From NCBI GenBank assembly GCA_011620585.1, contig WOYV01000095.1, forward strand, positions 1-41,183: DNA of 41,183 nucleotides, read 5' to 3'. This DNA comes from Draconibacterium sp. (GTDB lineage Bacteria; Bacteroidota; Bacteroidia; Bacteroidales; Prolixibacteraceae). The translations under genes and the position numbers were made by a program. Shown here in pieces: positions 7,690 to 15,616 of the stretch; the stretch's first letter is position 1; each line of letters begins with the position of its first letter. Under the pieces are notes generated by a model. That model did no database searches, was not told the origin of the DNA, and worked only from the letters and a program-made list of their open reading frames with translations.

Positions 7690-8730
7690 ATGGAAATGAA
7701 AATTGAAAAACTTCTCAGAAAAAACATAGCAGCGTTAAAACCATACTCATCGGCACGCGACGAATACACGGGTGAAGCGAGGGTTTTTCTCGATGCCAAC
7801 GAAAACCCGTTTAACCAGCCCTATAACCGCTATCCCGATCCGTTGCAGCGCGAAGTAAAAGCGAAAGTTTCGAAACTAAAAAATATTGATCCGGGAAAAG
7901 TCTTTCTGGGCAACGGCAGCGACGAACCAATCGACTTGCTCATCCGTGCCTTTTGCGAACCGGGAACCGACAATATCGTTACCATCGACCCCACCTACGG
8001 TATGTACCAGGTGGCTGCCGAAATTTCGGGAATCGAATTACGAAAAGTACCGCTCACCCCCGATTTTGAGTTTGACCCTAAAGCGCTTCTCGAAACATGC
8101 AATGCAAAAACCAAACTTGTTTTTCTGTGTTCGCCCAATAACCCCACAGGAAATAGTCTCGGCAAAAACTCTATAGTTGATGTGCTGCAGAACTTTGGCG
8201 GCTTAGTTATAGTAGATGAAGCATACATTGATTTCGCGCCCGGAAAAACGCTGTTAAGTGATCTGGACAACTACTCCAATCTGGTAGTCTTACAAACTTT
8301 TTCGAAAGCCTGGGGAATGGCTGGAATACGGTTGGGAATGGCATTTGCTTCGCCTGAAATAATTGCCGTGTTAAACAAAATCAAATACCCGTATAATCTG
8401 AATATCCTTACCCAGCAAAAAGCACTTGAATTGCTCAACCAAAATGAACAGGTCGAAGAGTGGGTAGGACTGTTGATCGAAGAGCGCGAAAAGATGGCAA
8501 AAAAGCTGCAAAAACTTCCATTTGTAGTTCAGGTCTATCCTTCAGATGCCAATTTCCTGCTTGTGAAAATGTACGATGCAAGAGGTATTTACGAATACCT
8601 GGCAGATAATGGAATTATCGTTCGCGACCGCTCGAAGGTAAATTTATGTGATAACAGTTTACGCATTACCATTGGTTCGGAGAGCGAAAACAAAATATTG
8701 TTGAAAGCATTGAAAAACCTGATATCATAA
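7690..8730 (+). CDS. hisC: Histidinol-phosphate aminotransferase
   Basis: PLP-dependent transfer of an amino group to imidazole-acetol phosphate. The protein has 346 residues. Recognisable segments are LDANENPFNQPYNRYPDP at the N-terminus, FLGNGSDEPIDLLIRAF, CSPNNPTGNSLG, VVDEAYIDF and the Schiff-base lysine in LQTFSKAWGMAGIRLGMAFA, then RDRSKVNLCDNSLRITIGS close to the end. Start codon ATG 7690 is used; another ATG two codons later is equally possible. It lies between hisD and hisB in the usual Bacteroidetes order. Confidence 0.96.
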   Translation: MEMKIEKLLRKNIAALKPYSSARDEYTGEARVFLDANENPFNQPYNRYPDPLQREVKAKVSKLKNIDPGKVFLGNGSDEPIDLLIRAFCEPGTDNIVTIDPTYGMYQVAAEISGIELRKVPLTPDFEFDPKALLETCNAKTKLVFLCSPNNPTGNSLGKNSIVDVLQNFGGLVIVDEAYIDFAPGKTLLSDLDNYSNLVVLQTFSKAWGMAGIRLGMAFASPEIIAVLNKIKYPYNLNILTQQKALELLNQNEQVEEWVGLLIEEREKMAKKLQKLPFVVQVYPSDANFLLVKMYDARGIYEYLADNGIIVRDRSKVNLCDNSLRITIGSESENKILLKALKNLIS

Positions 8731-8823
8731 GATGAAACGAGCATAATTAAAAGTTCTTAAATACACTGGAATATGATTATGCGAGTTCCATGAGTTACCA
8801 AAAAAATGAACAATTGTAAACGA

Positions 8824-9945
8824 ATGAAAAAAGTACTATTTATCGACCGCGACGGAACGCTAAATTTTGAAACCACCGACGAACAGATCGATTCGTTTGA
8901 AAAGCTTGGTTTTCTTCCCGGTGTTTTCAGAAACATGCACCAAATAAGTAAAAATCTTGATTACGAACTGGTGATGGTTACCAATCAGGACGGACTGGGG
9001 ACCGGTTCGTTTCCTGAAGAAACATTCTGGCCCGTTCATAATTTTATTCTGAAAATGTTTGAAAACGAAGGTGTGACTTTTGATGAAATCTGTATCGACC
9101 GCAGTTTTCCGCACGAAAACCTGCCCACACGAAAACCCGGAACGGGTATGCTTACAAAATACATCGAAGGCGATTACGATCTGGCCAACAGTTTTGTGAT
9201 TGGCGACCGGTTGACAGATATTCAACTGGCTAAAAACCTGGGGGCAAAAGGAATCTTTATCAACAATGGCGACCTGGCTGATGAAATTGAAAAACAGGGT
9301 TTATCAGACACCTGCGTGCTGATCTCGGATGACTGGGATGATATCTATGCATGTGTGGCAGCCCCGCAACGTACGGCCACTGTGGTAAGGAATACAAAAG
9401 AAACCAAAATTAACGTAGAATTGAATCTCGATGGTTCGGGAGTTTGTGATATTTCGACCGGACTGCCCTTTTTTGACCACATGCTAAACCAGATAGGTCG
9501 TCATTCCGGAGTAGATCTCAGCATCCACGTGAAAGGCGACCTGGAAGTGGACGAACACCACACTATTGAAGATACAGGGTTGGCATTGGGTGAAGCTTTC
9601 AAAATAGCAGTTGGGAACAAACTCGGCATGGAACGTTACGGTTTTTGCCTTCCGATGGATGATTGTTTGGCGATGGCAGCCATCGATTTTGGGGGTCGCC
9701 CGTGGTTAATTTGGGAAGCCGATTTTAAACGTGAAAAAGTGGGCGACATGCCCACCGAAATGTTTATGCACTTTTTTAAATCGTTTTCCGATGCGGCTGC
9801 CTGCAACCTGAACATCAGGGCTGAAGGGATCAACGAACACCACAAAATAGAAGCCATTTTCAAGGGGGTTGCCAAAGCCATCAAAATGGCGATTAAGCGC
9901 GATGTTTTTAATTTTGAACTACCTTCAACTAAAGGGACGTTGTAG
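8824..9945 (+). CDS. hisB: Bifunctional histidinol-phosphatase / imidazoleglycerol-phosphate dehydratase
   Basis: Two fused enzymes. The N-terminal HAD phosphatase has the nucleophile motif [11 protein letters not shown] at its very start, [14 protein letters not shown], and the Cys/His zinc region reduced to [16 protein letters not shown]. The C-terminal half from about residue 190 is IGP dehydratase, with the metal-binding motifs [17 protein letters not shown] and [19 protein letters not shown] take the ATG at 8824 because family members begin only a few residues before the FIDRDGT motif; the ATG at 8806 would add MNNCKR. The HAD zinc loop of enteric HisB (C-x-H-x5-C-x-C) is not recognisable here, so the phosphatase may lack the structural zinc. 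The stop codon overlaps an inverted repeat. Confidence 0.95.
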   Translation: MKKVLFIDRDGTLNFETTDEQIDSFEKLGFLPGVFRNMHQISKNLDYELVMVTNQDGLGTGSFPEETFWPVHNFILKMFENEGVTFDEICIDRSFPHENLPTRKPGTGMLTKYIEGDYDLANSFVIGDRLTDIQLAKNLGAKGIFINNGDLADEIEKQGLSDTCVLISDDWDDIYACVAAPQRTATVVRNTKETKINVELNLDGSGVCDISTGLPFFDHMLNQIGRHSGVDLSIHVKGDLEVDEHHTIEDTGLALGEAFKIAVGNKLGMERYGFCLPMDDCLAMAAIDFGGRPWLIWEADFKREKVGDMPTEMFMHFFKSFSDAAACNLNIRAEGINEHHKIEAIFKGVAKAIKMAIKRDVFNFELPSTKGTL

Positions 9946-10047
9946 CCCCACCTGACCTCCCCAAGGGAAAAGAGTATGAAAACTAACAGTAAAGTTAAAT
10001 AAACCCGCACCTCCTCGGTAAGTTCCCTTTTGGGGGATTAGGGGGCT
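9944..10047. repeat. Long imperfect inverted repeat between hisB and purU
   Basis: The left arm 9944-9969 (AGCCCC...CCCCAAGGGAA) is complementary to the right arm 10023-10047 (TTCCC...GGGGG...GGGGGCT), enclosing about 53 AT-rich bases. It looks like the small MITE-like or palindromic intergenic elements seen repeatedly in Bacteroidetes. The left arm begins at the hisB stop codon. Confidence 0.7.
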
Positions 10048-10052
10048 GAAAA

Positions 10053-10937
10053 ATGAAAACCATAAAACCTTTGCGAGATAAGAAAAATACAGCCGTGTTA
10101 TTGATCCACTGCCCTGACCGGCAGGGAATCCTGGCCACAGTAACCGAGTTCATGAACAAGAACAGCGGCAACATTCTTTACCTCGATCAGCATGTCGACC
10201 GGCAGGAAAAGATTTTTTATATGCGGGTTGAATGGGAACTCGATAATTTTGCCATTCCTGCTGAAAAGATCGGTGAATATTTTGACACACTGATCGGGAA
10301 ACCACTACAAATGAACTGGAGAATCTATTTTTCGGACGATGTGCCTCGGATGGCGCTCTTTGTGTCGAAAATGCCACATGCACTCTTCGATATTTTAGGC
10401 CGCTACACCTCGGGAGAATGGGACGTCGAAATCCCGATCATCATCAGTAACCACGAAACACTCAAACCCGTAGCCGAACGTTTTGGCATTCCTTTTTACT
10501 ACTTCCCTGTCACCCGCGAAAACAAGGAAGAACAGGAAGCTGCCGAAATGAAATTAATGAAAGAAAACAATATTGATTTTGTGGTGCTGGCAAGATATAT
10601 GCAGGTACTTTCGGAGAACTTTGTAAAACAGTTTCCTAACCGCATCATCAACATCCATCACTCTTTTTTACCGGCATTTGCAGGAGCCAAACCTTATCAT
10701 GCGGCTCACGAACGCGGGGTTAAAATTATAGGGGCTACAAGTCATTACGTGACATCTGAACTTGACGCAGGGCCAATTATCGGGCAGGATGTTACCCGCT
10801 GCAGTCATGTCGATACGATTCAAAATTTAATCAGAAAAGGGCGCGATCTAGAAAAAATTGTACTTTCGCAGGCAGTGTACAAACATCTCCAGCGAAAAAT
10901 CCTGGTGTATAAAAACCGGACCGTTGTTTTCAACTAA
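10053..10937 (+). CDS. purU: Formyltetrahydrofolate deformylase
   Basis: Hydrolyses 10-formyl-THF to THF and formate. The protein has 294 residues: an N-terminal ACT domain (AVLLIHCPDRQGILATVTEFM, residues 13-33) that senses glycine or methionine in known members, then a formyltransferase-fold domain. The catalytic residues are in RIINIHHSFLPAFAGAKPYH (Asn and His) and VTSELDAGPIIGQD (Asp). GART-type enzymes share the fold, but the ACT domain and length identify PurU. It sits inside the histidine operon, 5 bases past the inverted repeat. Pathway logic: HisF/HisH release AICAR, whose further use in purine synthesis consumes 10-formyl-THF, so a deformylase here could balance the one-carbon pool. 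That link is inferred. Confidence 0.93.
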   Translation: MKTIKPLRDKKNTAVLLIHCPDRQGILATVTEFMNKNSGNILYLDQHVDRQEKIFYMRVEWELDNFAIPAEKIGEYFDTLIGKPLQMNWRIYFSDDVPRMALFVSKMPHALFDILGRYTSGEWDVEIPIIISNHETLKPVAERFGIPFYYFPVTRENKEEQEAAEMKLMKENNIDFVVLARYMQVLSENFVKQFPNRIINIHHSFLPAFAGAKPYHAAHERGVKIIGATSHYVTSELDAGPIIGQDVTRCSHVDTIQNLIRKGRDLEKIVLSQAVYKHLQRKILVYKNRTVVFN

Positions 10938-11012
10938 TTTTTACCGGGTAGCGTACATTGCAACAACCAATAATCGTTTGATTAGCTTGATTAAGAAAAA
11001 AGAAAAATTACA

Positions 11013-11561
11013 ATGAAAAAACTACTGTCGATTACATTTTTAACCTTCGTTTGTATGACAACATTTGCACAACTAACCGCCGTTCCTGAAAAGGAAATTC
11101 CCAAAGATTACGGGTACATCGTAAAAATTGGTCAACAACTACCTGAAATCAGTATGGAACTGACTGATGGCGCTAAAATTACCACACAGGATTTGAAAGG
11201 GAAAGTAGTGATGCTGCAATTCACCGCCAGTTGGTGTTCGGTTTGCCGCAAAGAAATGCCCCACATCGAATCAGATATCTGGATGAAAAACAAAAACAAC
11301 AAAGATTTTGTGCTGGTAGGAGTAGATATGGATGAACCACGCGACAAAGTGACTCAATTTGCTGAAGACATGAAAATTACCTACCCTCTCGCGCTTGATC
11401 CCGGTGCTTCAATCTTCTATACTTTTGCAGCAAAAGGCGCGGGTGTAACCCGAAATGTAATCGTAGACAAAAAAGGAACAATCGTTTACATGACCCGTTT
11501 GTACAAAGAAGATGAATTTCAGGAAATGGTCAACGTAATCGACTTTTTGTTAAAACAATAG
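11013..11561 (+). CDS. TlpA/ResA-like periplasmic thioredoxin
   Basis: An exported thiol-disulfide oxidoreductase of 182 residues. A signal peptide (MKKLLSITFLTFVCMTTFAQ) is followed by a thioredoxin fold with the active site FTASWCSVCRKEMPHIESD (C-x2-C near residues 75-78). The cis-Pro side is replaced by GAGVTRNVIVDKKG, as in TlpA-family proteins. There is no lipobox. Such proteins reduce apocytochrome or other periplasmic cysteines. Its place between purU and hisH has no obvious histidine role. The CcsBA/cytochrome locus that would need an apocytochrome reductant begins only 2.5 kb downstream, but no transcriptional link is visible. Confidence 0.85.
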   Translation: MKKLLSITFLTFVCMTTFAQLTAVPEKEIPKDYGYIVKIGQQLPEISMELTDGAKITTQDLKGKVVMLQFTASWCSVCRKEMPHIESDIWMKNKNNKDFVLVGVDMDEPRDKVTQFAEDMKITYPLALDPGASIFYTFAAKGAGVTRNVIVDKKGTIVYMTRLYKEDEFQEMVNVIDFLLKQ

Positions 11562-11624
11562 TCCGCGGGTTGCACCTCTGGACCTTCCTGCGGCAGGCAG
11601 GCTTTGAACTTTGAAAACAAAGAC

Positions 11625-12224
11625 ATGAATATCGTCATTATTAAATACAATGCCGGCAACATCGAATCGGTGAACAATGCCCTCGGACGACTGGGTGTGA
11701 AGGCAGAAATTACAGCCGATCCGGAGAAGATCAGGAACGCCGACAAGGTGATTTTTCCGGGAGTTGGCGAAGCCAGTACTACGATGGCCTATTTACGAAA
11801 ACACAAACTCGACGAGCTGATCGTTTCACTAAAACAACCGGTGCTTGGCATTTGTCTGGGGCTGCAACTCATGTGTTCGCACTCGGAAGAAAACGATACC
11901 AAGTGCCTGGGTATTTTTGATGAGAAAGTGAAACGCTTTATTCCCAAACCCGGCGAAGAATACATTACAAAGGTTCCTCACATGGGATGGAACGCCATCC
12001 ACGACCTGAAAACCAATTTGATGCTGGGCATAGGCGAAAAAGAATACGTTTATTTTGTACATTCGTATTATGCCGAAAAAAGCGAGCATACCATTGCAAC
12101 CAGCGATTATATTTTACCTTTCAGTGCAGCTTTACACAAGGGCAATTTTTATGCAACCCAGTTCCACCCCGAAAAAAGCGGCGACATTGGAGCCAGAATT
12201 CTCGGGAATTTTTTGAATATTTAG
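11625..12224 (+). CDS. hisH: Imidazole glycerol phosphate synthase, glutaminase subunit
   Basis: Glutamine amidotransferase that supplies ammonia to HisF. I use the ATG at 11625, giving 199 residues and the family N-terminus MNIVIIKYNAGNIESVNNAL. The frame also opens at a TTG at 11604, which would add seven residues. Class I amidotransferase marks are the oxyanion region VIFPGVGEAS, the nucleophile Cys77 in VLGICLGLQLM, and the His/Glu pair in ATQFHPEKSGDIG. Its obligate partner HisF, and HisA, which normally follow, are not in this window; argB starts 14 bases downstream instead. Confidence 0.95.
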   Translation: MNIVIIKYNAGNIESVNNALGRLGVKAEITADPEKIRNADKVIFPGVGEASTTMAYLRKHKLDELIVSLKQPVLGICLGLQLMCSHSEENDTKCLGIFDEKVKRFIPKPGEEYITKVPHMGWNAIHDLKTNLMLGIGEKEYVYFVHSYYAEKSEHTIATSDYILPFSAALHKGNFYATQFHPEKSGDIGARILGNFLNI

Positions 12225-12238
12225 TTGAAAATTATATC

Positions 12239-13006
12239 ATGGACAGACTTACGATCATAAAAGTGGGCGGCAAAGTAGTGGAACAACCCGATGCGTTGGA
12301 TGCCCTGCTCAACCAGTTCAAGAAAATTTCGGGACACAAGCTACTGGTACACGGTGGTGGAAAAACAGCCACAGTAGTAGCCGAAAAACTTGGCCTCGAA
12401 ACTAAAATGGTCGATGGCAGACGTATTACCGATTCTGAAATGCTTGAAGTTGTGACCATGGTTTATGGGGGTTTGGTAAATAAAAAAATTGTCGCTGCAT
12501 TACAAGCTCGCGGCATGAATGCCGTAGGTTTAACCGGAGCCGATTTCAACCTGATAAAAGCGCATAAACGACCGGTAACAGACATAGATTATGGTTTTGT
12601 GGGCGATGTTGATGATGTGAACGTTTCGGAACTTTGTTTACTGATCGAAGAAAATGTGGTGCCGGTGATAGCTCCCCTAACCCACGATACGAAAGGACAG
12701 CTTCTGAACACCAATGCCGATACCATTGCTTCGGAACTTGCCACAGAGCTTTCGAACTTTTATAAGGTTTTTCTTTTCTTCTGTTTCGAAAAACGAGGGG
12801 TACTGCTCAATCCCGACGATGAAGCCAGTGTGGTTTACGACTTGAATCTCTCACAATTCAATGAATACAAAGCCGAAGGAGTTATCAGTGCCGGAATGAT
12901 CCCTAAACTCGAAAATGGCTTTCGGGCGAAAATGAAAGGTGTTCAGGAAATATTGATCACTAATCCCGAAAATATAAGCACCGGCAGAGGTACGCGTTTG
13001 GTTTAA
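12239..13006 (+). CDS. argB: Acetylglutamate kinase (amino-acid kinase family)
   Basis: Phosphorylates N-acetylglutamate (or the N-succinyl analogue used by some Bacteroidetes) in arginine synthesis. The ATG at 12239 gives 255 residues starting MDRLTIIKVGGKVVEQPD; the open frame upstream belongs to an overlap with hisH. Amino-acid kinase motifs are IIKVGGK (phosphate binding), LLVHGGGKTATVVAEKLGLETKMVDGRRITD, LTGADFNLI, NTNADTIASELA, and EGVISAGMIPKLENGF (substrate and ATP site). No other arg gene is adjacent. The pairing hisH-argB in place of hisH-hisA-hisF-hisI is unusual. I see no clear terminator after the stop. Confidence 0.9.
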   Translation: MDRLTIIKVGGKVVEQPDALDALLNQFKKISGHKLLVHGGGKTATVVAEKLGLETKMVDGRRITDSEMLEVVTMVYGGLVNKKIVAALQARGMNAVGLTGADFNLIKAHKRPVTDIDYGFVGDVDDVNVSELCLLIEENVVPVIAPLTHDTKGQLLNTNADTIASELATELSNFYKVFLFFCFEKRGVLLNPDDEASVVYDLNLSQFNEYKAEGVISAGMIPKLENGFRAKMKGVQEILITNPENISTGRGTRLV

Positions 13007-13216
13007 TTCTCATTGAAAACCAAAGCCAAATTCATTCAGAAACAATTCCCTAAATATCAACATTATTCCCGACATTTGTTCTGTTAAAAAATAATGAAAT
13101 CTATCTTTTCTTCTCTTAAAAGATTTTAGTATGTTGAGCTTGGCTTAGTTATTCAGACAGAAGACTAAACAAAAATTTTGTACAACAAGTAAATATCTTA
13201 TCGACAACGACTTACC

Positions 13217-13948
13217 ATGGCGAAAATTTTAAATTCATCTTGTGATAGTTGTTCGAAATACGGGAATGGTTGCTGTAAAACCTGTATTGCCGAGCATAAA
13301 TCGAATGTGTTTGCGCCATTAACCGACCCCGAACTTGAATTCCTGGTTGAGGAAAAAAAACAAATTATTTATAACAAAGGTGAAACAATCATCAAACAAA
13401 ACACCGCTTCAACATATGTAATTTGTATGAACGATGGTTTGGCAAAAGTTTATGTTGAAAGCGATAACGGGAAAAATGTTATTGTCCGGATTGCCAAACC
13501 CGGAGATTTTATTACCGGTGGCGGACTTTTTAACGGAAGTGTTCAGCATTTCAGTATTTCAGCCATTACTAAAGTAAAATGTTGTTTGATAGATTCGGCC
13601 AAGTTAACCCGTTTATTTGCCGAGAACTCAGATTTCGCAGTTACACTTCTCCGCAACCACATTAAGCAAGGCAACTACCTTTTAAATAAACTCGTGAACC
13701 ACACCCAAAAATATATGCCGGGAAGGGTTGCGGATACCTTGCTATATCTGAAAAACGATATTTTCAATACCGATTCATTTAATGTTCCTCTCACCCGCCA
13801 GGAACTGGCAGAAATGTCGAATATGACAAAAGAAAGTTTTGTGCGCATATTGCACCAGTTCAAAGATTCAAAAGCTATATCTATCAAAGGTGATACTATT
13901 AAAATTCTTGACGAAAGTTCACTAAAAACCATTAGCAAGAACGGATAA
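13217..13948 (+). CDS. Crp/Fnr-family regulator with cysteine-rich N-terminus
   Basis: Transcription factor of 243 residues. It has a cyclic-nucleotide-binding-type beta roll (about residues 35-150), a dimerisation helix and a C-terminal winged helix (LTRQELAEMSNMTKESFVRILHQF). The recognition helix carries E-S-F-V-R, matching the E-x3-R contact pair of CRP/FNR. The N-terminus has Cys9, Cys12, Cys19, Cys20 and Cys23, and Cys122/123 lie in the roll, a set comparable to the four [4Fe-4S] ligands of E. coli FNR. An oxygen- or redox-sensing cluster is therefore plausible but not proven. The residues of the cAMP pocket are not conserved. Two FNR-type palindromes directly follow its stop codon and precede the cytochrome genes, so it probably controls them. 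Confidence 0.88.
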   Translation: MAKILNSSCDSCSKYGNGCCKTCIAEHKSNVFAPLTDPELEFLVEEKKQIIYNKGETIIKQNTASTYVICMNDGLAKVYVESDNGKNVIVRIAKPGDFITGGGLFNGSVQHFSISAITKVKCCLIDSAKLTRLFAENSDFAVTLLRNHIKQGNYLLNKLVNHTQKYMPGRVADTLLYLKNDIFNTDSFNVPLTRQELAEMSNMTKESFVRILHQFKDSKAISIKGDTIKILDESSLKTISKNG

Positions 13949-13949
13949 G

Positions 13950-13963
13950 TTGATATATATCAA
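13950..13963. promoter_or_regulatory. FNR-type box 1 (perfect)
   Basis: TTGATATATATCAA, an exact match to the FNR consensus TTGAT-N4-ATCAA. It starts two bases after the stop codon of the Crp/Fnr gene and lies 146 bases upstream of the first cytochrome start. Confidence 0.8.
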
Positions 13964-13971
13964 TCTTTGCA

Positions 13972-13985
13972 TTGGTTATTATCAA
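13972..13985. promoter_or_regulatory. FNR-type box 2 (one mismatch)
   Basis: TTGGTTATTATCAA, matching TTGAT-N4-ATCAA except for one base. Its centre is 22 bp from the centre of box 1, two helical turns, so two dimers would sit on the same face. If TACTTTTA at 14041-14048 is the -7 element, the boxes centre near -77 and -99. Confidence 0.65.
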
Positions 13986-14095
13986 TGCCGATGTTTTTTT
14001 ATATCATGCTCACACCCCTATTTCATAAGCTTTAGGGAAGTACTTTTACAGCAAAATTAAAGAGTAACAATTTCAATTACCTAATCTAGTACGTT

Positions 14096-15148
14096 ATGAA
14101 ATACAAATCACTTTTAAAACTATTGACTCTCGGTTTTAGTTTCGTTTTCATTTTTGCATCCTGTACCAAGGAAGGCCCTATGGGACCAGCCGGAACTGAT
14201 GGATCAAACGGTAGCGATGGCCGCGATGGAGTTGATGGAAATGTTACCTGCCTGGTATGCCACTCAGGAACAAACATGGAACAAAAACAAGCCGAATTTG
14301 CCATGTCAGAACACAGTGTAGGCGCTATAGCCGTTGATTATGCCGGTGGCCGTGCTTCTTGCGCTCCCTGTCACTCACACGAGCAATTCGTACAAACCAT
14401 AACCTTAGGAAGTGTTGCCGGTGATATTACCAACCCAAGCGCATGGCAGTGCAGTACCTGCCACGGTATCCATAAATCATTTGAAGGAAAAGATTATGCT
14501 TTAAGAGTTTCTGATCCTATTACTTTACTGGTTAATGGGGAAACCACTGATTTGGGCGGAAACTCAAATTTATGTGCCACTTGTCATCAGGCTCGTACAG
14601 CAGAACCTAACACTGCCAGCCCGGGTGAGACTTTCAGAATTTCCAGTGCGCACTACGGACCCCACCATGGGCCACAAGCCAATGTTGTGGCGGGAATCGG
14701 TTTTGCTGAAATTGAAGGAAGCATTGCTTATCCTGAAGCTGGTAGTTCAATTCACCTGAACCAGGCTTCTTGTACTGGTTGTCATATGGCACCTTTCAGC
14801 AACAAACAAGGTGGGCACTCGTACATTCCTAGTTTGGATGCTTGTGTTGAATGCCACGGAGCTGATATGGACGACTACAACTACGGCGGTGTTCAAACCG
14901 AAGTGGAAGAAATGTTGGTTGAATTGCGTGACGAACTGATCACTTTGGGAGTAGTTTTCTGGGACGAAGAAGCGTTAGCATACGAACCTGTTGTTGGAAC
15001 TTACCCAATGCTCCAGGCACAAGCTTTTTACAACTGGATTGGGTTGGAAGAAGACCGCAGTTTAGGTGTACACAACCCTAAGTATGTGAAAGCTCTGCTT
15101 CGCAACACAATCGATGCTTTGAACGTAGCTGAAACAACTAATCCTTAA
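14096..15148 (+). CDS. Hexaheme c-type cytochrome lipoprotein with collagen-like stalk
   Basis: A 350-residue exported lipoprotein (lipobox FIFASC, Cys23). Right after the lipid anchor, residues 27-50 form eight Gly-X-Y triplets (GPM GPA GTD GSN GSD GRD GVD GNV), a collagen-like segment. Six CxxCH haem motifs follow, at residues 52, 89, 119, 160, 226 and 250. Histidines suited to bis-His ligation are abundant (HSH, HYGPHHGP). The last 90 residues have no haem. Lipidation plus the stalk suggests a protein held away from the membrane, probably at the outer membrane. Substrate or acceptor is unknown. It is the first gene after the tandem FNR boxes and is followed by a strong terminator, so it is probably the most expressed member. 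Confidence 0.9.
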   Translation: MKYKSLLKLLTLGFSFVFIFASCTKEGPMGPAGTDGSNGSDGRDGVDGNVTCLVCHSGTNMEQKQAEFAMSEHSVGAIAVDYAGGRASCAPCHSHEQFVQTITLGSVAGDITNPSAWQCSTCHGIHKSFEGKDYALRVSDPITLLVNGETTDLGGNSNLCATCHQARTAEPNTASPGETFRISSAHYGPHHGPQANVVAGIGFAEIEGSIAYPEAGSSIHLNQASCTGCHMAPFSNKQGGHSYIPSLDACVECHGADMDDYNYGGVQTEVEEMLVELRDELITLGVVFWDEEALAYEPVVGTYPMLQAQAFYNWIGLEEDRSLGVHNPKYVKALLRNTIDALNVAETTNP

Positions 15149-15165
15149 TCGTAAAAACATAAGTG

Positions 15166-15197
15166 AAAAAGACTTCTGTAGCAGAAGTCTTTTTTTT
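15166..15197 (+). terminator. Terminator after hexaheme lipoprotein gene
   Basis: Stem GACTTCTG (15171-15178), loop TAG, CAGAAGTC (15182-15189), then eight T; an A run precedes it. It lies 18 bases after the stop codon and before the monoheme gene, so downstream genes need readthrough or their own promoter. Confidence 0.85.
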
Positions 15198-15214
15198 CAC
15201 AAAATCAAAATACT

Positions 15215-15601
15215 ATGAAATCACTGAGAATTATTTTATCACTGGTTGTAATGGCATTGATTTTTGGTGGCTGTGCATACAATTTCATCGTGGAAGAACA
15301 AGTTATTGATCCCAGCGATCCGAATGCACCAGAGGTGTCATTTTCGGGAGAAATCGTTCCGATTTTTACTTCTAAATGTGTTTCCTGTCATACCACAGGT
15401 GCACAGCTTCCCGATCTTTCAGCCAACAAAGCATATGCTTCTTTAAATACCAGTCGTTATACAAACACTTCTTCTCCTGAAAGCAGTCTGATTTATACGC
15501 ATCCCAATCCTGGTACTTCGGAACACGATTGGGCGAAGTATTCAGATGCAGAAGCTGCAAAAGTTCTGACATGGATTACGCAGGGAGTAAAAAATAACTA
15601 A
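15215..15601 (+). CDS. Monohaem c-type cytochrome lipoprotein
   Basis: A 128-residue lipoprotein (signal MKSLRIILSLVVMALIFGGC, lipidated Cys20). A single haem site is at residues 55-59 (IFTSKCVSCH), preceded by SFSGEIVPIF, the layout of the cytochrome c domains found next to DUF5777 and planctomycete-type proteins. The end, DAEAAKVLTWITQGVKNN, is the usual last helix. A Met ligand is not evident in the 70 residues after the haem, so the sixth ligand is unclear. It is 15 bases from the DUF5777 gene and the two are probably co-translated. Confidence 0.85.
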   Translation: MKSLRIILSLVVMALIFGGCAYNFIVEEQVIDPSDPNAPEVSFSGEIVPIFTSKCVSCHTTGAQLPDLSANKAYASLNTSRYTNTSSPESSLIYTHPNPGTSEHDWAKYSDAEAAKVLTWITQGVKNN

Positions 15602-15616
15602 AAACCTAAAACGATA

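Noticed and set aside
11987-12238. N-terminal extension of ArgB
   Set aside because: It is an out-of-frame read of hisH; the ATG at 12239 gives the normal family N-terminus and length.
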